Positions 53,818-64,000 of a DNA stretch of 64,000 nt are shown here, piece after piece. Made by a program: the position numbers and the translations under genes. The stretch's first letter is position 1, and the number at the start of each line of letters is the position of its first letter. The notes under the pieces are model-generated. The model was not told the origin of the DNA, ran no database searches, and worked only from the letters and a program-made list of their open reading frames with translations. The stretch lies in assembly GCA_030248295.1 (NCBI GenBank), contig JASANH010000959.1, positions 186,001 through 250,000 on the forward strand. The letters are read 5' to 3'. The stretch is from Mesodorylaimus sp. YZB2_4 (Eukaryota; Nematoda; Enoplea; Dorylaimida; Dorylaimidae).

Positions 53818-55584
53818 ATGTTACTATCACTAATTGCGCTCCTGACAATTTCGCATTTGGCTGCGGCTGAATCGCCGACGTTTATTTACTGTTCAAAGCA
53901 ACGAGGCGGGCGACTGATTCATGTTCCGAAGAAAGTGGAATGCCACGATCAACCAACCGAGTCAACTGCTGTGGGAACAGCGAAAATGTGGGTCCCCACC
54001 CATCCATTGGAGTCGGTCAGCGCATGGAAATGCCACAAGCTCCACCGCCGAATTACCACCTACACGTCTTTCTGCTTTGGCTATTCGGTCCTCGAAGATG
54101 TCACACACTTGGAAAGTGTATCGCCGAAGGAATGTCACGATGTTGTTCGATTGATGGGCTGGGGTGGTGATCAACTGGTTCAAGTGCAACCGAACATGTG
54201 GTCGACAAATAAGACAGTGGTAGCGGGTTATTATTGGATGTCGACAATTCGAACGGAAGGCGTCAACTTTATTTTGGAGAAGGGATCGATATCGACTCAA
54301 GATGAAGTGACTGCGATTTCAACGTTGGGCGATTTCAGTGGTTGCAACTTTAAACGCGGCTGGTGCGATCATTCCGACGGTGTCATGATCTGGTCGCCAG
54401 AAGAAGCAGTGTGGCCGTGTCCATTCGAGTACAAGGGCGAGTTCCGTGCTAAGGTCCATGATGGAATGATCGTTATTGATTCGATCAATGGCGCTTTCAC
54501 ACCATCATCAGCACCGGCTATCAAGAATCTAAGCTGCCTAGCTCCTAATGGAACCCACACGGCTCAAGGTCCTTATTTTACTACCTCTATGCCTTTGGTC
54601 AGGCGAAGCGATGAATCGTCACATGGCGCCGAACGGTCCCCGAAAATGCATTCGTTGGACAGCGACCCCGTCGACGCTAAGCTGGAATGGCTGGCCGAAG
54701 AGATGCAAGAGGCGTCCCAAACTGGTCAAACGCAGATGCGCCATCTTATTTGTCAAGCACTGCAACGCCACCTCGATCTAGTGCATCAGCTGCTTCGATT
54801 CGATTGCACACTCGGCGTCCGGGCCCTGCTCGGCAATAATGAATCTATTGCAGCGAAATGGGTCGGCCCAGAGGTGTTGTTGATCTGGTCGTGCGACGAA
54901 ATGGTGGCCGATGTGGTATTTTCTGATCACAAAATCGACGGTTCCTGCTATGAATACCTTCCAATCAAAGCCAAAGGCCGAGTCTACTTCGTCGCACCAG
55001 GTACTCGAGAACTGATCCTGCGCTCCCCAACGCTGCCTTGTACGATGGTCCATCCAAGCATTCACTTCGATCAAAAGCGTGGCTTGTGGGTGTCGGCGAA
55101 AGGCCTCGTCCAAGTGGCAACCTTGCCCATCCAATTGGTGTGGAGCAGCAAATGGCATCTACCTATATTTGACTCTGCGCCCATTTTTCACACTGACGAA
55201 GAGGATACAATTCACGAAAATGTGGCTGTCCTAAGAGCGTTCGCCGACGAAACAGCTCGCCTTCGTCGGCAGATGGACGTCATGATCGACTACACATCTT
55301 CATTCGCTACAACGCCCGAGGATGTGGCCAACACAGTCAAAAATGCTCGGGATAAAGCGTCGACCTTTTTCACCAGTGGACTGAATGGAATTCTTAGTGG
55401 GCCAGTCCAATCCATTATCAACACCATTATCGCCATCGCTGTTGCTGCTTTGATTGGCTACATTATTTTCATTCTGCTGAGGCGACGGTGCCAACGAAAC
55501 TCCAGCGCCAGGCCCAATGTACCATTGCCCCAACATTCCCCTATTGCGTTTGTCCCAGTCAGAAATCAGTTAGGTGGCAATTGA
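53818..55584 (+). CDS. Virus-like type I membrane glycoprotein ORF (endogenous, intact)
   Basis: 588 residues, no stop or frameshift. Residues 1-17 are a signal peptide. The ectodomain (~18-532) is cysteine- and tryptophan-rich with several N-glycosylation sites. A helical, heptad-like segment (~470-515) precedes one transmembrane helix (~533-554) and a 34-residue tail starting RRRC. By architecture and by the SGCNFKRGWCDHSDGVMIW-type segment it resembles surface glycoproteins of negative-strand RNA viruses (chuvirus/rhabdo-like class III type, by impression) or the env-like genes some retroelements captured from them. No polymerase, capsid or LTR was found beside it. TCTTTTTCAG ends two bases before the ATG, so the coding exon may be spliced to a host 5' exon. 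Intactness suggests recent arrival or selection for a host role. Confidence 0.6.
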   Translation: MLLSLIALLTISHLAAAESPTFIYCSKQRGGRLIHVPKKVECHDQPTESTAVGTAKMWVPTHPLESVSAWKCHKLHRRITTYTSFCFGYSVLEDVTHLESVSPKECHDVVRLMGWGGDQLVQVQPNMWSTNKTVVAGYYWMSTIRTEGVNFILEKGSISTQDEVTAISTLGDFSGCNFKRGWCDHSDGVMIWSPEEAVWPCPFEYKGEFRAKVHDGMIVIDSINGAFTPSSAPAIKNLSCLAPNGTHTAQGPYFTTSMPLVRRSDESSHGAERSPKMHSLDSDPVDAKLEWLAEEMQEASQTGQTQMRHLICQALQRHLDLVHQLLRFDCTLGVRALLGNNESIAAKWVGPEVLLIWSCDEMVADVVFSDHKIDGSCYEYLPIKAKGRVYFVAPGTRELILRSPTLPCTMVHPSIHFDQKRGLWVSAKGLVQVATLPIQLVWSSKWHLPIFDSAPIFHTDEEDTIHENVAVLRAFADETARLRRQMDVMIDYTSSFATTPEDVANTVKNARDKASTFFTSGLNGILSGPVQSIINTIIAIAVAALIGYIIFILLRRRCQRNSSARPNVPLPQHSPIAFVPVRNQLGGN

Positions 55585-57084
55585 ATAATTCTTGTACAAT
55601 GATATAGCTCTTGCAAAAAATTTGTTCTTGTGAAAATTATTTTGACCACTGTCTGCCACCGTTGTTGACCACTGTATTTTTTGTTTTTTCTTTGAACCTC
55701 ATATGACCAATGACTTTTTTGATTGCAAAATTGCTATTTACACAGTAACCTCGACTTGGACAAATCACAGCACACATCTGCAGCATGCTCATGCATATCC
55801 ATACCGAATGCAATTCATAGACTGGTCGATACCCACCAAACAGTCTCATAAATATAGTAGAAATTGGACTTATAAAACAACAACACAGCTTGCCGTTTTC
55901 CATGTGGTATTCTTGCTCCTAAGTTAGCCGTTCGCGGACTGTGCGCGTCACGCGACCACTCAAAACCTAAGGGAGCGACCACGCGGCACCCTTAGCCGAG
56001 TGTGCGCGACCACGCGACTACTTACGCCTTCGCTTCGATATACCCGCCCTTTAAGAATTCACCTTTCGACAGCATTCTCGGTTAACTTTCGACATGATTT
56101 TGCTGGACAAATTTATTATTACGCATCGAAATTTAAATATTCTGCTGCTCCTGAGAATAAATGTACAGTATTCTCTCATTCATCTCCTCAACTTTGAAGC
56201 CCGAAAACATAAAAATTTGTGCCGAATATTCCCTAACCACTAGCCTCCATTAAAAAGCGATTAAATTTTCTAAGGAAGGCCGAGTTTCGGGTGAGTAGGT
56301 CAATTAGAAAATACGCATGCTGCTTGTTTCTTGTGACGCTAAAAAGGTTACTCAGAGAGCCTATGGAAGATCCAAATGTAACTTTTCTCGCTCTATCATT
56401 TAAGCCGAATCTCATTGAAGTCCGTTGAACAGCAATCGATATATTCAATGATAAGAAAATTCCGACATACGTTGTTTTGGCACTTTACATTGGTTGACAC
56501 TTCACACTTTGGTGCGCTGGACAATATTCCACTCGTAATGATGGGGAGGTGCTTGGCTGTGGCGTGTGTAGAGGTGATTTCTTGCCGCTTGGGCGTGAGG
56601 GTCCAAGTGAAGGTTCTGCCGAATATGTTTTATTTAGTGCATTTCAGTGCCGATTGGCTTAAGTCGGAATCTAAAAAGCTCGCAAATTTCTACAGTATAA
56701 TGCATGCTGCTGAATTGGAAGAAACAAATGCAACAAATTGTGTTTGCACCCATAATGGGATTGGGAGTGCATTTTTCCAAAAATGCGGTATAAAAAGTGA
56801 TCAGAGCTCCTTTTACCCATCATCGACCTGCTGGGCCGCCCTCACGCTAGCGACATGGTCTCCCTCTCGGCTTACCCGGGCCCTGCCATATCAGCAGGCA
56901 CGTGCCTGCTTAGACCAGCCAACCAGACGCCTAATGCTAAACGACGATTTTCGCCGGCTAATAAGTCGAGAACGGTTCGATGAAAATTTTTGATTTTTTG
57001 CAAACATGGCAGAATCGGCCGAATCTGCAATCGTGCCAATTTTTATCAAAATCCATCTGGCCGTGGTCGAGTTCCAGAATACGC
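55585..57084. other. Intergenic with repeat fragments
   Basis: 56,850-56,990 is the inverted partner of 28,757-28,850. A 192-codon ORF at 56,415-56,993 ends inside that repeat and looks like chance. No gene is supported. Confidence 0.45.
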
Positions 57085-57450
57085 GATTTCTTGTTCAGGG
57101 GGGGGGGGGGGAGAAGACGAGGAGGAGGAGGAGGAGGAAGAGGAGGAGGAGGATAAAGATCAACCTAGATCAACAACCGGACATCGTACAGCAGTGAAAC
57201 TTAGTTTTTCTAAAAGTTTAAACTTTAAGGTCTGCCTTTACACACAGATTTTTCAAAAGCATTCATTTCTAAAAAGTTACAGTATTCCTAAAAAAGGCCT
57301 AGTCATTGTTTTGGCCTTTTTTAAACCATCACTCGTCAGATACCGGACGGATTTCGATAATAATTGACATGATTGCAGATCTAACCTATCTTGCAAAGCT
57401 TGCGAAAAATCAACTGTTTTGGTTCAATCGTTCTTGAGTTATCGACTATC
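57085..57450 (+). repeat. Dispersed repeat, second copy of 4,440-4,700, with a purine tract
   Basis: Co-linear with the first copy. 57,098-57,155 is almost pure purine: a G run, then GA-rich and GGA triplets. Such tracts can form triplex or quadruplex DNA. Confidence 0.65.
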
Positions 57451-59157
57451 GAAAGTAGCTGGCGATAGTGTTTCTGTTCTTATATCTTCGGCGCGGGCTT
57501 TAGAAACATCGACTAAACGGGTTGAGGCGCAGCGCCATTGATTGGCTAGGCTCAGCGGGCTCCAACGAAGATGAGTTTGGTGCACAGCAATAAATTTGCC
57601 GATAATAAATTGAGAATATGTGAACGAATATAAATGATGTGGAAAGAGTTTCCGTGGGCAGCACATATTTTATTTGATGCGGAGGTAATATTGTTGAGGA
57701 AAATTCGAGCTAACAGTAACTTGACAAACGTTGCGGATCCTGAATTTTAGCTTCTGAGGGAACAGAAGTTCAGATCACCCCGAGCATGACCCCGTTCTTT
57801 TTAGGCTGGCTTCAGTCTCCGATAGGTTGCCCCTCTTTACATAGTTTATTTAGAGCAAATTTAGGTTGTTGCAGAGAGTGGCTTTTCAACAGCATTTTTG
57901 TTTTCCGACCACGAGGCTCTCATCAGTTCGAGAGTAGAATGGTTCAGAATTTTTGGTTTTTGTTTCTCTTCTTTCCACGAGACAGAGTCTGTCTGTTAAG
58001 TTGAGCGCACTTTTTTGCATTTCGAATGGCCCCATTGCTTGAAAAGTCGCAATAAACAAATCTCGTTTTCAAATATCGCTTTCCGTAGCATTAAAGCGGT
58101 AGAGTTCATCCGCGTATGGATTCGTAGCCCTGTTTTCTGGGTCTCCTCCAGCTGGTCGTCCTAAATCGGGCTGCGGTATGTTCTATCGTCTTTGCATGAT
58201 GAGTTGACCTGGAGACTGCAGAGGATAAGGCCAGTTAGAAGCATGACTCACAATCTGTTAGCACAATCAAATACTTCATTGCACAGACTGTATGCGCGGC
58301 TGCGCCGATCTGATGTGCGCATATGCTGTATCATGTCAGCTTTTAGGTGCTTGGTGTTGATGATGCCCCATGTTCACATGCCCACTACTGTACGTGCGCA
58401 CCTAAATCGAAGATTGGCTGCACGTGCGAGAATGACATACATTCACGTTTCCATTGCCTTTTGCACACTTTATACACTGCACTTGGCCCACACCATGAAA
58501 GGTGTTCGCTATTCCTATTCAGATACATCCCTCTATGTACCGAGATGGTGTGTTGATCTTAGCGGTAGGTAGCGTCCCGGGTGAGTTTTTGTTCGTAAAC
58601 AAGACTTCCTTTCAGGCGAGCATGGTGGTGGCCTAGTAGCGGCAAAGTTCATAAACACGGGCAGCTGGGCGAATCAAGTTTGCTCACCTCGCTTTATCAC
58701 CTTGTATGTACATAGAAACCGGCCAGCGCTGGCGAAGGCAATCCATCAGCTAGGTACGAAAATACGAAAATAGCCGGGTGCAGTTCAGACAGACTACGCT
58801 TGGTAGAAGTTACAAAGCGCACCCTTTGTTTTATCAAGCTGGTGCAATGAACAGTTGTTTTTGAGAAGAAAGGAAATATAGTTTGCCGTGGATTTCGGAC
58901 ATGGAAAGTAAGCGGTGACTAATGTTGATTTGAGGTTGTGTCCATCTTCAGGTCTGTAGAATATACAGTAGACGAGCTCTCTTGACATACATTCATCGCT
59001 GCGTCGGTTCGGTGTGCCAATAAGACTACTTTGCTGTGGGCGTTCGACAGGCCTGACTTATCACGTTTGCACTAGTGTCGCAGTTTTGCGAGACTTTGAA
59101 ATTCTAGAAAGTGTAAATGCTAAAGCACCCAATTAATCCAGACTGTTTGTTTTGCAG
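57451..59157. other. Upstream region of the TDP-43-N/coiled-coil gene
   Basis: No coding sequence is supported. A non-coding first exon is expected because TTTTGCAG directly precedes the ATG-bearing exon (59,158). The position of the promoter is unknown. Confidence 0.4.
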
Positions 59158-59159
59158 AC

Positions 59160-62100
59160 ATGAACGACGTCTTCGTTTTGGTGAGTTCTGGCACATTCGA
59201 GTGTCCAGTGGAAGGCGATGGCAGCCTGCTGTTGTCAACACTACAAGCTCAAATCCCGCAAGCTAATGGACTAAGCTATGTCTCTGCAGAGAGCAGTCGC
59301 ACCCGTGTGATCAGGTGAGTTGTTGTTCCTGCCTTTTTTACCTTCTTTGCTGCATGAGATGTTTTAGGCTGGACAAACGATCGGGAAAGCTCTATCCACC
59401 TACTGAAGGATGGGGCCAAAGGGTGTACACTGTGTCATTCAGTAAGTTGCAACTATGTGGGACCGGCATTACACCATGCTGGCCATGGTCACGGCCAGCT
59501 GGGCGGCCTACAAGCTCTTATCCTGCTTTAGCTAATGTGAACGCCCACGGGTGTATCCGGGCCCCATTGGCAATCGACAGGTACGATAGAGCGACCCGCA
59601 CATTCCGTGAATCAGTCGAGGCAGTCGAGCGTCTATTCGACACGTGTATGCTCTTTTGCTCTTTCGCGACAATGAACAATAAACTCGCTCTGCTCGCCTG
59701 TTTTAGCGTATGAATCTGAGCATCAAGGCGAGAGTTACGCCGTTGAAAAATTGAGACAAGTAATTTTTTACAAGAATCGGTTTTTAAGAAAAGTTACAAA
59801 GTTTTTTGTAGGAAATTGCTCGCTTGAGGACCAAGAACAAAGATTTAGAGTAAGTGCATGGCTGCCTTTCGCTGCCTCTGTGCACATATGTTGGATGTTC
59901 AGGACTGAAAAACGCCGTCTGGAATTGGAGTTAGAAGAAAAAGATAAAAGAATTCTGTCATTGCTTACAGAAGTGCCTGGACCAGAATTTTTAACTGAAG
60001 TAAAAACTTTCTCCGAAACCACTAGCGAAATCCTGATGTGCCCAAAATATTTTAGGAGGGTGACGTACTTGATCAAGCAAAACAAATTATAGAACAAAAG
60101 CAGACTGAACTAACTCGGATAATGGTGGAACGAGATCAGCTCAGAAATCACTTAAAATCATATCAGTCGTTAGAATCAGGTGAAAGCGAAGTAATTTCAG
60201 TGAAAAAAGTTGGTTCCTCAGAGCAGGGTCCTTCGTCGACACAAGAAACCCGAGGAAAAGATGCTCAAATTCAAAGTGAATGGCTTCAAAATCAGTGGAA
60301 TGAGGCCAGGGCGAAGTACAGTATAATTGCGATCATTTTTCAGTGTATTTTCATACTTTCACGCAGATTTTGGCCTTTTTTTAGGATTTCCGACCTGGAA
60401 AATGAGTTAAAGCTTCGTGACCAGGCCTTAGCAAAAGCAGAAACTGAGAAAATACAATTGGAACAGAAGCTTCTAGCAGCGGAAAAACGTGGCCAGGATG
60501 CGTCAATCGATTTGTCTGAGTAAGACATGCAATATCGTTGAACATTTAGAAAACTTTTAGTCATGACTTCACGCAATACAGAATTTATAAGACAGGGTTT
60601 CAGGCAGACAACATGTTCTCTTTCGAGAAATGACTTTTTCATGGTTGCTCACATGGGACGATGGTGGGCTGTTTGTCCAAAAAAATTGTAAATTTCATTC
60701 GCCACATCAAATTTTGAAGTTTCTGAAAACCCGAAACTGATACTTGGGTGATTTCAAGTTTCCGAAAATCAAAATTGAATAATCAAATCAGATCAAATTC
60801 ATCAAACCGAAATGAATTGAATTGATGAAAAAAGTGGCACAGCTCATTCGGCGTGCAGAGATACTTCAGAGTGCTTCTATGCCTGTCTGCCTAGCTCTGA
60901 AGATGGACTTTTAAACGCGGGAAACCGCGAAATTTGAATTGTGACAAATTTTGGAGCCCCGCAAAAACCGAAATAAAAACCATTTTTTTTTTCATCATCT
61001 TTGATCTTTGCTCTTTTTTGAATCATTTGCTTTTGTTTTCCTCAAAAATCTAGGAGTAGGAAAGCAGCGACAAGAACGAAGTATGCATCGAATCTCCACG
61101 CCGAACGAGATTTCGCCAGCTTTTTTGGTTCAAAATTGCATTTCTGGTGACATAAATGGCAAAGTATCAGTTTTTTATTTTTCTAGTGAGCAAACTGTTT
61201 TGAACTACTAACCAGATCCCTTCAGCATGCATTCCATGCTACTCATCACCCGATATGGCCAACTTGAGAAGTCACTCGTAAACAAGGTCACTTTTTGGTC
61301 GACTACTGTAGGTCGAGTCTACCAAAATATTTTGGCAGACTCGACACAGCCTTAAAAACTTTCCATCAACTCCTTGCTCAGTTGCGCAAGATGCATGAGT
61401 CCGTCTTTTCAGATTGAGAGATCGCGAACTGATGATCGACGAGCTGCAGAAGCAGCTGGAAGGTTTTCAAAAGAAGTAATACTTTGTGTGACAAATGGCG
61501 CGGAAAAATTACAGTACATAAATCATCTTTACGTCCTTGCAGAATTCAAGAAGTGGAAACACAACTAGACAGCTCGAATGAAAAAAATCGATGTCTGGAA
61601 CAAGAATTACAAGAAGCCCAGAAAAACTACCACAATGCACAATACAGGTGGGACTGTATATCAGCGACAATTCAAAAACTTATGCGCAATATGCTAGCAC
61701 TTTTTTAGCGTCAGCGAAATGGAAGCGTCACTCAGCTGGAACAATTCAGAAGTATCAAAAATCAAAGAGCGTTTGAATGAGAAAGAAGAGGCTTTGACGA
61801 GGAAAAATAAAGAGTTGGATGAAATCAGAAGAAAGTATGAAGGCTAAAGGTTGTTTTCTTGGCACGCAGGCCATAAACTACTTTGTGTATTCCTTTGTTG
61901 CCGTGCACTTTTACTGTAGGAGCCAGCATTTGCAATCAATGCCTGATTGTTATCGAAGCAGAGAAAACGGAGAGCTGGAAAACGACGCTCACGTCTGGAA
62001 AGTCCACGAACTTGAGGCCAATGTGGCGATTGCGGACAATGAAAATCGTACGCTGCTAGAGGAGGCTGCACTTTTAAAGGCGAGGTAAATTATTCGTAAA

Positions 62101-63858
62101 TGTGTGAAAACAGCCTAGAAATCAAATACAGTGTTATAGTTAGTGCCTATCAAATACTGCATCTTTTGCGGTGACGCAGATAGATTTCCAGGCATCTGGT
62201 GTGCTTATAACCTGTTTTCTTTAAGAGTATACACGCCCTCCACGTTACCGCATGGGCCGCGTATACATTCCCGAAGAAAACAGATAGTACTATATAGGTA
62301 CTTAATGGTATACAGGCTGTGCGTGCAGCCACCCAACGTATGATCTGTAATATATACAAATCTATTATATATGTTTCATTATAGATATATACACACATAC
62401 ATATAGGTATAATGTAATAACGGTATACAGGCTGTACGTGCAGCCACCCAACGTATGATCTGTAATATATGCAAATGTATTATATATGTTTTATAATATA
62501 TATATATGTATATATATATATACATACATACATATAGGTATGAACCATACATCACCAACACCATCACCACATAATGTTCACCATACATTTTCATATACTA
62601 CGTAATATACAATTGTAGAAGTACATTGTATTTATTGTATGTATTGTGCATATAAAAGACGGATATAATATATATATATGTAATAACAATATACAAAATA
62701 GGACAGATTGGCTTTTAGAAACCGCGGTGAACAGACATGTTGGCAGAAATTCGAGCGATTCTTATTTCTAGGATCCTGGAGTTGGAGGAAGTATTGGAGC
62801 ATACCAAACGACTCGATAAAAATATTTTGCAAAATTCTGACGATTCAGTGTGGGTGGATTAGTAGTTTCCTTAATTTTTTCCAGGTGCAAGTCTTTTCCT
62901 CTACAGGACTACTGCTCATCCATTTCAAACATCGCCAGCCTTTGCCGAGTTGACGACCGAAAATGTCAAGCTGCGTCAAGAATTTAATAACATAACGTCA
63001 AAGTGAGAATAAAATGTATATTTTTAGACTAAGGGACACATGGGCTGTAATTTTCAGATGCAAGGAAATGGAATCAGAATTAGCTCGTTTGCGGAAAAAT
63101 GAAACACATATGAAAGAGTCGGTGATTTCTGCTAAACGTGATTTAGACGATTCGCGATGGCGATGTGGGCAATTGGAAGCCATGTTCATGGGCGGTGCTG
63201 TTTCAGACTCGCATTTAGATGAGTCTAAAAGACAAATTTCTGATTTGCTCAAAGAAATCAATCGTTTGCAACGTTTGCACGACGAGGCTCTTTGGAGGTA
63301 ATGATTTTTTTCCTTGGCTGTCTTGGTCTTTGGGTTCTTAATTTTTAAGTTAATGCAAGCAGTTGTGGGAAATTTTCGGAGAGAATTTTTCATTTATATA
63401 CAGGGTCAGCAAAGCTGAAGCGGAAATGGGTAGTGAGTCGAGGCAGCTGCAAGAGGCGCGTTCACGTTGTGACGACTTACAGAATGAGATTCACAGCAAA
63501 AACGATCAATTGAGAATTGCTTATGACAAGTGAGCCATGAATTATAGAATATGGGTTGACCAATTTTGAGGGATCTGTGATCTTTAAGGATCCGAGAACT
63601 GGAATCTGCAATGCGTGACCTGGAATCGAGAACAGAATATTTAAAATATTCTGAAAAGTAAATAACCAAGAGAGCCGAGCATCACGCAATCCGAAAGACG
63701 ATTTCTCGCTTTTTCAGCGCTGTGGTCCATGTCTCCCATAGCCAGTCAGCCGACCATTCTCACGTTTACAATCAACTGAATGATGCCCAGAATCATATCA
63801 GGTGGTTGGAGGAGCAGCTTGCACATTTTAAACATCTATTCCACGACACTAGTGGCAG
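59160..63858 (+). CDS. TDP-43-type N-terminal domain fused to a long coiled coil (17 exons, 3' end unresolved)
   Basis: Exons 59160-59314, 59368-59441, 59707-59759, 59812-59849, 59903-59999, 60056-60315, 60385-60519, 61413-61475, 61543-61647, 61709-61834, 61920-62084, 62772-62849, 62907-63002, 63058-63297, 63404-63529, 63589-63657 and 63718-63858 keep one frame, at least 673 residues. Residues 1-76 match the TDP-43 N-terminal (DIX-like) fold: EGDGSLLLSTLQAQ, ANGLSYV, then LYPPTEGWGQRVYTVSF. From ~85 on is almost continuous heptad coil (ETEKRRLELELEEKDKRILS and similar). There are no RRM domains or Gly-rich tail, so this is not TDP-43 itself. The TDP-43 N domain drives head-to-tail polymerisation, so a self-assembling scaffold or filament is inferred. 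From exon 7 on all introns are phase 2, most 52-90 bp. A possible last exon (63,952-63,979) adds SKNLFDKAI and a stop. Confidence 0.75.
60520..61412 (+). other. Largest early intron of the coiled-coil gene
   Basis: 893 bp between phase-2 exons. It carries A/T-rich sequence and a fairly regular GAATTGA/AAATCA motif near 60,760-60,830. No exon of matching phase was found inside. Confidence 0.5.
62300..62540. repeat. Tandem ~120 bp duplication and (TA)n/(TACA)n microsatellite in an intron
   Basis: GGTATACAGGCTGTGCGTGC followed by AGCCACCCAACGTATGATCT recurs about 120 bp later with few changes. Both units end in TA-rich runs (ATATATATGTATATATATAT near 62,500). It sits in the 687 bp intron 62,085-62,771. 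Confidence 0.8.
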
Positions 63859-64000
63859 GTGAAGTCTGGCTTGCATATTCGATATTTGCAGCTAAGTTAA
63901 AACCGAATCATAAACTTATTTTTACCCTTCGATGCCACTGCTATTTCTTAGCAAAAACTTATTTGATAAGGCAATTTGAACAGGGCGCTCCTTCAATCTG

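Noticed and set aside
56415-56993. 192-codon open frame on the + strand
   Set aside because: No domain-like composition or splice context, and its last ~50 codons lie in a repeat that matches 28,757-28,850.
59452-59646. Possible extra exon between the second and third exons of the TDP-43-N/coiled-coil gene
   Set aside because: It has an acceptor (GCTTTAG), but no donor gives the phase the next exon needs. Joining 59,441 directly to 59,707 keeps the frame.

Overview
The window looks like nuclear DNA of an invertebrate animal. The gene set is purely metazoan: a DEG/ENaC channel, a C-type lectin/PAN protein, an ecto-5'-nucleotidase, a serpin and an N-acylated globin. Genes are split by spliceosomal introns, many of them very short (52-70 bp) with a T-rich 3' end (TTTTAG or TTTCAG). 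Multi-exon models were built by joining GT..AG sites whose reading phases agree. I cannot place the phylum. No rRNA, CRISPR, operon or bacterial signal was seen.

Layout. 1-10.4 kb is mostly repeats: a tRNA-derived SINE-like unit, a ~0.7 kb element with inverted ends, and a decayed Mutator-like transposon with a FLYWCH finger. 10.5-14.5 kb (+) is a secreted C-type lectin + PAN gene whose long intron holds foldback elements. 15.0-18.5 kb has the cysteine-rich tail of an unknown gene and three mobile-element-like units. 21.0-21.9 kb (+) is a globin with an N-myristoylation signal. 22.6-28.4 kb (-) is a serpin with two constant exons followed by five intact alternative terminal exons and one dead one, each encoding a different reactive-centre loop. 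29-36 kb is a nest of diverged repeats. 36.35-38.17 kb (+) is an intronless, GPI-type ecto-5'-nucleotidase. 39.8-43.2 kb (-) is a two-exon DEG/ENaC subunit with unusual pore and gating residues. 45.0-49.6 kb (+) is a transposase-derived multi-exon gene carrying a frameshift. 49.8-50.8 kb (+) is a separate protein made of the P2X7-type cytoplasmic 'ballast' domain without a channel. 53.8-55.6 kb (+) is an intact ORF for a virus-like membrane glycoprotein. 59.2 kb to the right edge (+) is a gene joining a TDP-43-type N-terminal domain to a long coiled coil built from many small phase-2 exons.

Strongest candidates for something undescribed are: (1) the serpin terminal-exon array, in which several 3' splice sites lie inside near-perfect hairpins; (2) the TDP-43-N-domain/coiled-coil protein; (3) the transposase-derived gene beside a stand-alone P2X7 ballast-domain gene; (4) the intact virus-like glycoprotein ORF preceded by a good splice acceptor; (5) the DEG/ENaC subunit with a changed selectivity filter. 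The genes share no obvious pathway. All family calls are by eye from the translations and no database search was possible.
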